Source of the DNA: CAYYNP01 sp964472545
GTDB lineage: Bacteria > Planctomycetota > Planctomycetia > Pirellulales > Thermoguttaceae
Direction: 5' to 3'
Assembly (NCBI GenBank): GCA_964472545.1
Contig: CAYYNP010000353.1
Span: forward strand, 1 to 9,799
Length of the DNA stretch: 9,799 nt
Positions within the stretch are counted from its first letter, which is position 1, and each line of letters opens with the position of its first letter. The notes under the pieces are model-generated. The model was not told the origin of the DNA, ran no database searches, and saw only the letters and a list, made by a program, of their open reading frames with translations. Shown here piece after piece: positions 1-5,607 of this stretch. The position numbers and the translations under genes were made by a program.

Positions 1-57
1 CTGTTGCTTAGCTGGACCACGGTTTTGTGCCAAACCCGTTGAAACAAAACAGAATGC

Positions 58-134
58 GTGTGCCACTGCTTCGCAGAAGCAGTGTTCTCCATGCGGTATG
101 CAGACGGCACTGCTTCTGCGAAACAGTGGCACGC
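58..134. repeat. Long imperfect palindrome, possible interspersed repeat
   Basis: The arms 60-84 and 108-132 are 25 bp long and reverse-complementary apart from one position, which can still pair as G-U. One more wobble and one G-C pair extend the match to 58 and 134. The 23-bp spacer is 85-107. Each arm is itself a small hairpin: CACTGCTT, a 5-base loop, then AAGCAGTG (64-84). The second arm repeats this with one mismatch. The element lies about 45 bp beyond the cysK stop codon. I recall similar CACTGCT-type palindromes scattered between genes in planctomycete genomes, but cannot confirm that here. It could help end cysK transcription; on the minus strand it is followed by a modest T-rich stretch (ctgttttgtttc). 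Confidence 0.75.
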
Positions 135-157
135 TTGACGGCCGGAATCTGCACGAC

Positions 158-188
158 TCCGGAGGGTAGCCAAGCGGCCTACTCCGGA
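158..188 (-). terminator. Stem-loop straddling the cysK stop codon
   Basis: Bases 158-164 (tccggag) pair perfectly with 182-188, and 167-169 pair with 179-181, the cysK TAG stop. A further CC/GG pairing encloses an AAGC loop at 172-175. Bulges are two bases on one side and one on the other. The structure is GC-rich and well placed to end or stabilise the cysH-cysK transcript. No U-tract follows it on the minus strand, so it is not a classical intrinsic terminator. The terminator role is inference. Confidence 0.35.
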
Positions 189-1138
189 AAGAGCTTCGTC
201 GACAAGTAACGCTCGCCCAGGTCCGGCAAGATCACCACGATCTGTTTGCCGCGGAGTCCCTCCCGACCGGCGACTTGCAGGGCGGACCACGCGGCGGCAC
301 CGCTGCTGATGCCGCACATCAGGCCCTCACGCTGGGCCAACTGCCGGGCGGTGGCTACGGCGTCTTCGTCGTGCACCTGCACGACTTCGTCGATCACGTC
401 GACGTTGAGCACGTCGGGAATGAAGCCGGCGCCGATGCCTTGGATGGTGTGTTTGCCGGGCTTGAGTTCCTCGCCGGCCCGATACTGCGTGATGACCGGG
501 CTGTTGGCCGGTTCGACGGCGATCACGCGCAGGCCCGGCTTGCGCGACTTGAGCACGTCGCCCGTGCCGGTGATCGTGCCGCCGGTGCCCACGCCGCAAA
601 CCAGCACGTCGATCTCGCCGCCCGTGTCGCGCCAAATCTCCTCGGCCGTCGTCTCCCGATGGATCTGCGGATTGGCCGGGTTCTTGAACTGCTGGGGGAT
701 GAAGAACTTCGAGTCGGCCGCGGCCAATTCCTCGGCCTTGCGCACGGCGCCGGGCATGCCCTCGGCGGCCGGCGTCAGCACCAGTTCGGCCCCCAGTGCC
801 CGCAGCATTCGCCGCCGCTCGATGGTCATGCTCTCGGGCATGGTCACCATCAGCTTGTAGCCGCGCGACGCACAAACAAAGGCCAGCCCGATACCCGTGT
901 TGCCGCTGGTCGGCTCGAGCACGACCGTATCCGGGCCGATCCGTCCGTCGCGTTCGGCCGCGTCGATCATCGACCGGGCGATGCGATCCTTGACGCTCCA
1001 GAGCGGATTGAAGTTCTCCAACTTGCCGAAGACGGTGGCCGCACAGCCTTCGGTTACTTGCCGCAGCCGGACCAGCGGCGTGTTGCCGATGCGCTGCGTA
1101 ATATCGTCGTAGACTTGGGTCGGTGTATCGGTAGCCAT
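179..1138 (-). CDS. cysK: Cysteine synthase A (O-acetylserine sulfhydrylase)
   Basis: This PLP-dependent enzyme makes L-cysteine from O-acetylserine and sulfide in the cytoplasm, the last step of assimilatory sulfur metabolism. The protein has 319 residues, normal for the family. Visible motifs are SVKDR with the Schiff-base lysine K50, the substrate loop TSGNTG (77-82), the glycine-rich phosphate loop GVGTGGTITGTG, and GISSGAA near the C-terminus, whose serine contacts the PLP ring nitrogen. The end (ILPDLGERYLST) is also typical. The start is set by AGGAG at 1145-1149, six bases before the ATG at 1138; the open frame runs 29 codons further upstream but overlaps the cysH end. The stop is TAG at 179-181. 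It follows cysH by 28 bp and is probably co-transcribed with it. CysM or a cystathionine beta-synthase-like enzyme is the main alternative, but the motifs favour CysK. Confidence 0.93.
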   Translation of the reverse strand: MATDTPTQVYDDITQRIGNTPLVRLRQVTEGCAATVFGKLENFNPLWSVKDRIARSMIDAAERDGRIGPDTVVLEPTSGNTGIGLAFVCASRGYKLMVTMPESMTIERRRMLRALGAELVLTPAAEGMPGAVRKAEELAAADSKFFIPQQFKNPANPQIHRETTAEEIWRDTGGEIDVLVCGVGTGGTITGTGDVLKSRKPGLRVIAVEPANSPVITQYRAGEELKPGKHTIQGIGAGFIPDVLNVDVIDEVVQVHDEDAVATARQLAQREGLMCGISSGAAAWSALQVAGREGLRGKQIVVILPDLGERYLSTKLFPE

Positions 1139-1144
1139 CGCGTT

Positions 1145-1149
1145 CTCCT
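1145..1149 (-). promoter_or_regulatory. Ribosome binding site of cysK
   Basis: The minus strand reads AGGAG, six bases before the ATG at 1138. This choice makes the N-terminus MATDTPTQ and removes a 29-residue extension that would overlap the cysH reading frame. Confidence 0.75.
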
Positions 1150-1166
1150 GATAAAACGGGGCTCGT

Positions 1167-1883
1167 TCAGTCGGTCGTGTGCAGTCCGCATTCCGTTCTC
1201 GCGGTACCGCTCCAGCGGCCGGCACGCTCGTCTTCGACGTCGCCGACCGCGCGGGTGCAGGGCCAGCATCCGATGCTCGGGTAGCCCTGGTCGTGCAAGG
1301 GATTGTAGGGAATCTTCTCGTTGACGATACGCCTCCAAACGTCCGCTTTGGTCCAGTTGGCCAAGGGGCTGATCTTCACCAGATTGAATTTCGCATCCCA
1401 ACCGATAATCGGGGCGTTGGCCCGATGGGCACTTTGGTCGCGGCGGATGCCGCTCATCCAGGCATCGTACTGCGCGGCCACCCGATGTAGTACCTTGATC
1501 TTTCGCTCACCGCAACAGTGAATCGGGTGGCTCTGATAAATGGGCCCGCCGTGCTTCGCCTCGAATTGCTCAACGGTCAACTCCGGCCGCTGGAAGTCGA
1601 CCTCGATGCCGTAGGCCTCGGCAATGCGATCTCGCATTTCGAGCGTCTCGGGGAATTGATACCCAGTTTCCAGATTGAAGACGTACACCTTCGGCTCGAT
1701 CTTCGCCAACATCGAGAGGATCAGACAGCCCTCCGGCCCGAAAGCCGTTCCCATGGTCAGTTTAGGGTGATAGTTCTCCACCGCCCACGCAATGATCTCC
1801 TCCGGCGTGGCGTCTTCCAGCCGCCGGCTGCTCTCTTGTAGCGCCGCGAGTTCCTCGTCAGTAGGCACGAAATAGGGGCCCAA
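1167..1883 (-). CDS. cysH: Thioredoxin-dependent APS/PAPS reductase with 4Fe-4S cluster motif
   Basis: CysH reduces adenylyl sulfate or 3'-phosphoadenylyl sulfate to sulfite in the cytoplasm during sulfate assimilation. The protein has 238 residues, usual for the family. It shows the nucleotide-binding start TMGTAFGPEG, the cysteine pair in HCCGERK, the later pair in GCWPC, and the C-terminal catalytic motif ECGLH. The CC...CxxC set is the ligand pattern of the 4Fe-4S group, usually APS reductases (EC 1.8.4.10), though some such enzymes also accept PAPS. The stop TGA is at 1167-1169. No ATG lies at the 5' end: an in-frame TAG sits four codons before a TTG at 1883, and a GTG at 1868 is the other candidate. 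Neither has a clear Shine-Dalgarno, so the exact start is uncertain. It is the first gene of the cysH-cysK pair. Confidence 0.9.
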   Translation of the reverse strand: MGPYFVPTDEELAALQESSRRLEDATPEEIIAWAVENYHPKLTMGTAFGPEGCLILSMLAKIEPKVYVFNLETGYQFPETLEMRDRIAEAYGIEVDFQRPELTVEQFEAKHGGPIYQSHPIHCCGERKIKVLHRVAAQYDAWMSGIRRDQSAHRANAPIIGWDAKFNLVKISPLANWTKADVWRRIVNEKIPYNPLHDQGYPSIGCWPCTRAVGDVEDERAGRWSGTARTECGLHTTD

Positions 1884-1920
1884 ATAAGGTGACTAAGTCT
1901 GGAAACATAGTGATCTATTG

Positions 1921-1926
1921 ATTATA
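1921..1926 (-). promoter_or_regulatory. Candidate -10 element for cysH-cysK
   Basis: The minus strand reads TATAAT, a perfect -10 hexamer, 37 bases before the TTG start at 1883. It sits in an AT-rich pocket that contrasts with the GC-rich surroundings. No convincing -35 hexamer lies 16-18 bases upstream. A transcript start near 1914 would give a leader of about 30 nt. Confidence 0.35.
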
Positions 1927-1993
1927 TCGGACCGGGCCAAGGGCGGCTAGTGCGAAAATGTTGAGACACGAACCAAGGAACCCACCAACAGCG

Positions 1994-2045
1994 GGGGTGT
2001 TTAGCCGAGCGCGCAATCCCCGCGCGAGAATATGCTGGACACCCC
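1994..2045. repeat. Nested inverted repeat in the divergent intergenic region
   Basis: The outer arms are 1994-2005 and 2034-2045: 12 bp with ten Watson-Crick pairs and two adjacent wobble positions, including a perfect GGGGTGT/ACACCCC block. Inside them, CGCGC at 2010-2014 pairs with GCGCG at 2022-2026 around a 7-base loop. It could be a leader structure for the plus-strand gene, a protein-binding site, or a remnant of a small mobile or interspersed element. The sequence does not decide between these. Confidence 0.5.
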
Positions 2046-2160
2046 ATCTCGGGCTGGTACACTGGATATCGTCTACCTGCCCCGATCCTGACTCAAGAGC
2101 GGCAGTCCTTCACGCGACCTCCAAGGCGGGGTAATTCGGTGAGAGGGCGGGCGGCGTTGG

Positions 2161-2165
2161 AGGAG
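2161..2165 (+). promoter_or_regulatory. Ribosome binding site of the pentapeptide-repeat gene
   Basis: AGGAG, part of a longer ggaggag run, lies five bases before the ATG at 2171 and fixes the start of the signal-peptide-bearing N-terminus. Confidence 0.75.
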
Positions 2166-2170
2166 ACGAG

Positions 2171-2596
2171 ATGCGATCTCTACGGGACGTGCGATTGTCG
2201 TCGGTCCTGGGTGTGCTCTTGGCCTGGGCCGTTTCTCCCGGCTTGGCCGCCGTCTACCGTTGGGACAACGGCGAGTTGATCACGAGTCGCGATCTCCGCC
2301 CGCACGCGAGTTTCGGGTCGATGGACCTCAGCTACGCCGACTTCGCCGGGGCCGATCTCACAAACGTCTATTTCTACGCAGCCACGTTGACCAACGCGGA
2401 ATTCAGCCTGGCAATCGTCAATGGGGCGGATTTCCACTCGACCACCGACGGCGGCTTCGTGGCCGAGCAGTTCTATTCGACGGCCAGCTACCAAAACGGT
2501 GACCTGGGCCGTATCCGACTGGGGGGAACGATCTCAGCGGCTGGAACTTCAACGGCCGGAATCTGGCCCACGCGACGTTCGAGGCAGCCACCTTGA
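2171..2596 (+). CDS. N-terminal fragment of the pentapeptide-repeat protein
   Basis: This 141-residue frame begins with a signal peptide: a basic start (MRSLRDVRLS), a hydrophobic core (VLGVLLAWAV) and a small-residue cleavage region (GLAAVY). The mature start YRWDNGELI and repeats such as ADFAGADLTNV follow, then the first block GFVAEQFYSTASY at 2453-2491. The last 24 or so residues (from about 2525) are read in the wrong frame after a lost G; the next frame over reads NDLSGWNFNGRNLAHATF, the expected continuation. As written, the product would be a short exported piece. Confidence 0.65.
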   Translation: MRSLRDVRLSSVLGVLLAWAVSPGLAAVYRWDNGELITSRDLRPHASFGSMDLSYADFAGADLTNVYFYAATLTNAEFSLAIVNGADFHSTTDGGFVAEQFYSTASYQNGDLGRIRLGGTISAAGTSTAGIWPTRRSRQPP

Positions 2597-5216
2597 CGCG
2601 AGTTTCGTGGGGGCGAATCTCGCCCATACAAACTTCGACGACGCCACGCTGGCCGGTGCGGACTTCAACGGCGCCGTCGTCGACGGCATCCAATTGGACG
2701 GCTCGACCGGACGGGGATTCGTCGCGGAGCAACTCTACGCAACGGCTAGCTACAATCAGGGGAACCTCAGCCGCATTAGCCTCGCCGGATGCGAACTGAC
2801 CGACTGGGATCTCGCCGACAAGAACGTCTCCCAGGGCACATTCTCTGCGGCCACACTCGCCCGCGTTGGCTTTCTCAACGCACTGCTCAAGGATGGGGAT
2901 TTCAGCGAGGCCACACTGAGCGAAGTGGATTTTACCGTCGCCGACCTCACGGGCGCCAGTTTTCTCTCTACCACGTTGACCGACGTGGACTTTGTAGGAG
3001 CCAATCTCCCGGATGCCGACCTGACGGCCGCGGACTTCACCAACGCCAGCCTCGAGAACGCTGATCTCGAACAAACTGTGCTCAGTGCCGCAGACTTCAC
3101 CAACGCCAATCTCAAGAGCGCTGATCTCGAACAAACTGTGCTCAGTGGCGCGAACCTCACCGGAGCCGATCTCACCAACGCCCGTCTCCGGCAGGCCACG
3201 CTTACCGACGCCGTCTTCGCCGGGGCCGTCATCCACAACGCCGATTTCTCCAGAACGTCGGATCACGGCTTCGTGGCCGAGCAGCTCTACGCGACGGCCA
3301 GTTATCAAAGTGGCGACCTGCGCGAGTTGGATCTCAGCCACAACCAACTGCCAGGCTGGGACTTCTCTGGAAAAGACCTATCCGACGCGAGCTTCTATCA
3401 GGCCGAACTGACGGATGCGAGTTTCGCCGGCGCCAATCTGAGCGGTATCAGTTTCTACAATGCCATACTGGCCGGTGTGGATTTCACGGACGCGGTCATC
3501 GGTGACTGCGATTTCTACTCGACCACGGGCGACGGCTTCACAGCCGAGCAACTCTACTCTACGGCCGGCTACGTAAGCGGTGGCCTCAATGGCGTCCGAC
3601 CGGATATCCGTGACCTCAGCGGCTGGGATCTCGCCGGGAAGGACCTTTCGGACGCCAGCTTCGGCATTGCCGCGATGACCGGTGTCGACTTGAGCCGTTC
3701 GGACTTGCGCGGGGCAATTATCGACGAGGAGCGGTTGGATTCGGCAGACGCTCAAGGGGCCATCTTGCCGGACGGTCGGATCGACGGCCTCGTTCTACGA
3801 GACGGACAGCAACTTGTGGTACGTGACTACCGGCACTACAGAAGCCCGTGGCGGCTGCCCCGTACGCAACCCGCCTCCGCCACGATTCCGATTGGGGTCG
3901 ACTCGGTGATGACGCTCGCCCCGAACTCTTCGCTACGAGTCGTTTTCAAAGACGCCGACTTCGGCTCCCACATCTCCTTTCAGCCGGGAATCGACGTCTC
4001 GCTCGGAGGCCGATTGGAGCTTTCCTTCCATCGCGGCGCCGAACCGTGGAACCTGGTTGGCACGACCTTCCACGTGTTTGACTGGACGGGAGCCAACCTC
4101 GGCGGAACGTTTGGCCAGATCGCGTCGAAGGCGGAGCTCGTCTGGGACACGACAGGTCTCTACACGACGGGTGAGGTGACGTTGGTGTCGATGATAGAGC
4201 AAGTGGTGAGTCTTGGTGACGGCCCGTGGGATGCACCGCAGACTTGGGACGCGGAGGCCGTGACGCCTTCGGAGCACCTCCACGTGACGGTCGCTTCGAA
4301 CGAACTGTTCCTCACGGGCAACGGCACGAGCCGCTCGCTGGAGATTCGCGACGACGGTCGACTGAACTTGGCTGCGCACGGCGCGTTGACGGTCGGAGAC
4401 AGCTTCACCGTAGGCCACGGAACGTTGTCGATCGGCGCCGATGCTCATCTCGAAGTCCGCGGAAACACCGACCTGACGACCGGAGCACGAGTCGTCGTCG
4501 AACTGGCAGACGGTGCGAAGACTCCGCTCGTCGCCGACGGGTCCGTATCGCTCGGCGAGAACAACACCACGCTGGAGCTCCAATGGGCCGGCCCCGTTGG
4601 CCGCGAGGGCACACGAACCCGAACCATCGTCGACGCACCGGCGGGAATCCCAGGGCGCTTTGCCGAGAGCCCGCCCGTCGAAGCCGACGAGAGCCACCTC
4701 GGGCTGGGAGTATTCCTGCGGAGCGTCGACTATGTGGCTTCGCGCGGGCAACCGGAGAAGACGACGTCGGTCCGCGCAAGTCTACTGGTCGCCGAAGGCG
4801 ACGACGCCAACGGCGACGGTCGCGTCGACGGCCAAGACATCACGAATCTGATCGCCAACTTCAGTCGGCCCGGCGATCCGGCCGACCGAAATTGGCTCCG
4901 CAGGGACACGGCTGGCGGGCCGTTCGGCCGTGGCGACGGGAACGTCGACGGTCAGGACATCACCGCTCTGATCGCCAATTTCACCGGTGACCCCGGCCCG
5001 GCCACCAGCGGCTCCGCGTCGGCCGAATACAACTACGCAACCAACGAGTGGAAGGTCTCGGTCCGGGACGTGATGAGTTGGGCACTGACTAGTGACGGTC
5101 GGTTCATCACAGCGGAAGGCGTCGGGGATCACGATCGTTTGCCCGCGGGCAGTGTCGGGAACCTGGTTTCGGCCACGTCAACACGGTCGGCGAGGGAGGC
5201 TTCTACGGCAGGATGA
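2421..5216 (+). CDS. Central fragment of the pentapeptide-repeat protein (repeats plus dockerin-like segment)
   Basis: The frame is open from an ATG at 2421 (931 codons), but codons before about 2592 are out-of-frame translation. Genuine protein starts at LDASFVGANLAHTNF. It contains GFxAEQLY blocks at 2715, 3267 and 3534, pentapeptide repeats to about 3780, a conserved beta-rich stretch that includes TTFHVFDWTG (about 4050-4095), and dockerin-like loops at 4803-4838 and about 4923-4958. After about 5176 the reading again leaves the true frame and stops at 5216. No signal peptide or plausible start precedes the real part, so it is unlikely to be expressed as an exported protein by itself. Confidence 0.6.
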   Translation: MGRISTRPPTAASWPSSSIRRPATKTVTWAVSDWGERSQRLELQRPESGPRDVRGSHLDASFVGANLAHTNFDDATLAGADFNGAVVDGIQLDGSTGRGFVAEQLYATASYNQGNLSRISLAGCELTDWDLADKNVSQGTFSAATLARVGFLNALLKDGDFSEATLSEVDFTVADLTGASFLSTTLTDVDFVGANLPDADLTAADFTNASLENADLEQTVLSAADFTNANLKSADLEQTVLSGANLTGADLTNARLRQATLTDAVFAGAVIHNADFSRTSDHGFVAEQLYATASYQSGDLRELDLSHNQLPGWDFSGKDLSDASFYQAELTDASFAGANLSGISFYNAILAGVDFTDAVIGDCDFYSTTGDGFTAEQLYSTAGYVSGGLNGVRPDIRDLSGWDLAGKDLSDASFGIAAMTGVDLSRSDLRGAIIDEERLDSADAQGAILPDGRIDGLVLRDGQQLVVRDYRHYRSPWRLPRTQPASATIPIGVDSVMTLAPNSSLRVVFKDADFGSHISFQPGIDVSLGGRLELSFHRGAEPWNLVGTTFHVFDWTGANLGGTFGQIASKAELVWDTTGLYTTGEVTLVSMIEQVVSLGDGPWDAPQTWDAEAVTPSEHLHVTVASNELFLTGNGTSRSLEIRDDGRLNLAAHGALTVGDSFTVGHGTLSIGADAHLEVRGNTDLTTGARVVVELADGAKTPLVADGSVSLGENNTTLELQWAGPVGREGTRTRTIVDAPAGIPGRFAESPPVEADESHLGLGVFLRSVDYVASRGQPEKTTSVRASLLVAEGDDANGDGRVDGQDITNLIANFSRPGDPADRNWLRRDTAGGPFGRGDGNVDGQDITALIANFTGDPGPATSGSASAEYNYATNEWKVSVRDVMSWALTSDGRFITAEGVGDHDRLPAGSVGNLVSATSTRSAREASTAG
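3030..3149 (+). repeat. 60-bp tandem duplication inside the pentapeptide gene
   Basis: Two adjacent 60-bp units (3030-3089 and 3090-3149) differ at only about six positions and share an identical 3' part that includes gaacaaactgtgctcagtg. Each encodes 20 residues, four pentapeptides, including ADFTNA and ADLEQTVLS. Keeping to multiples of 15 bp preserves the beta-helix register. The near-identity suggests a recent duplication. Confidence 0.85.
4800..4986 (+). other. Dockerin-like Ca-binding segment
   Basis: Two paired loops are encoded. The first (4803-4838) reads DANGDGRVDGQD, a full EF-hand-type DxNxDGxxDxxD loop, followed by ITNLIANF. The second ends GDGNVDGQD with ITALIANF, but has phenylalanine and arginine where loop positions 1 and 3 normally carry Asp and Asn, so its calcium site is degenerate. 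Such dockerin-like pairs are common before the C-terminus of large planctomycete surface proteins. A cohesin partner is not visible here. Confidence 0.7.
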
Positions 5217-5470
5217 CCTACAGCGACGTACCGCTAGGCCAGCTCACGGCGCCCGGCACGGATATTGGGCGCGTGACGCTGGAGTACGTGAGCGATCTTG
5301 GTGGCAAGAGGATCGAAGGTACGATCAGCGTGGTGCCCGAGACGTCCGCGTTTGCCGTGTTGATCGTCGCCGCGGTAGGTATAGCAGTATCTGGCCGTCG
5401 GCGTCGATCTCTACGGCGTCCCGTTGATCGACGCCGCCCTGGCTTCATCGCTCGCTGGCTCAAGTCGTAG
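5213..5470 (+). CDS. C-terminal fragment with degenerate PEP-CTERM-like sorting signal
   Basis: The frame opens with an ATG at 5213, but in-sequence homology to the parent gene extends back to about 5176 (VNTVGEGGFYGRMTYSDV). The end has the tripartite form of a PEP-CTERM signal: VPETSAF, a hydrophobic helix (AVLIVAAVGIAV) and GRRRR. The motif has threonine (ACG at 5342-5344) where proline is usual, a single base away from CCG. A further 20 residues rich in arginine follow the basic cluster, where these proteins normally end. It is almost certainly not an independent gene. Confidence 0.5.
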   Translation: MTYSDVPLGQLTAPGTDIGRVTLEYVSDLGGKRIEGTISVVPETSAFAVLIVAAVGIAVSGRRRRSLRRPVDRRRPGFIARWLKS

Positions 5471-5607
5471 CGAATCAGAAGGAGCCAACAGTACTGCCGC
5501 CGCGTAACGCGTGTCGAGGGCATCGTCGAGGTTTGACAAAAGGCGAATGAACACGATTCCTGACGCGTCTGAGCCCCGTTGAGTTTCGAGGACGAGAGAG
5601 TCTTCCG
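5471..5607. other. Convergent intergenic gap
   Basis: These 137 bp lie between the 3' ends of the plus-strand pentapeptide locus and the minus-strand di-heme gene. I see no coding sequence and no strong hairpin with a T-tract on either strand. Confidence 0.5.

Larger units (their letters stand above)
1884..2170. other. Divergent intergenic region
   Basis: This 287-bp stretch separates the divergent starts of cysH and the pentapeptide gene. I see no coding sequence in it. It holds the AT-rich cysH-side promoter candidate, the nested stem-loop at 1994-2045, and the Shine-Dalgarno of the plus-strand gene at its right edge. I found no convincing -35/-10 pair for the plus-strand gene. Confidence 0.6.
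2171..5470 (+). pseudogene. Secreted pentapeptide-repeat protein with dockerin-like segment and PEP-CTERM-like tail, broken by three frameshifts
   Basis: The parts in order are: a signal peptide; runs of A(D/N)Lxx-type pentapeptide repeats divided by four copies of a GFxAEQLYxTAxY block; a conserved region (about 3760-4200) of a type I associate with large planctomycete surface proteins; a beta-rich region; a dockerin-like pair of Ca-binding loops; and a PEP-CTERM-like C-terminus. The coding sequence starts in one frame, moves to a second near 2521-2526, to a third near 2593-2600, and back to the first near 5166-5176. Each shift fits a small loss (1, 4 and 1 bases). Restoring six bases gives a single frame of about 1101 residues. 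Restoring the first five makes the distance from block 1 to block 2 (262 bp as written) 267 bp, exactly the distance between blocks 3 and 4. Molecular function is unknown; the product would be exported and possibly anchored by an exosortase system. Sequencing error is the main alternative to true decay. Confidence 0.8.

Noticed and set aside
27..209. Plus-strand open frame of 60 codons at the left edge
   Set aside because: It runs through the palindrome and into the cysK end, with no ribosome binding site and no recognisable protein.
275..1324. Plus-strand open frame of 349 codons
   Set aside because: It is antisense to cysK and the end of cysH, whose motifs are unmistakable; the high GC content keeps opposite frames open.
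2418..3347. Long minus-strand open frame (309 codons) with repeated GVGEV-like motifs
   Set aside because: It is the antisense of the pentapeptide repeats; its periodicity mirrors the plus-strand coding repeats, and it has no start context of its own.
2453..3572. Spaced repeats as a possible CRISPR array
   Set aside because: The repeats encode a conserved protein block, differ in sequence, and are hundreds of bases apart.
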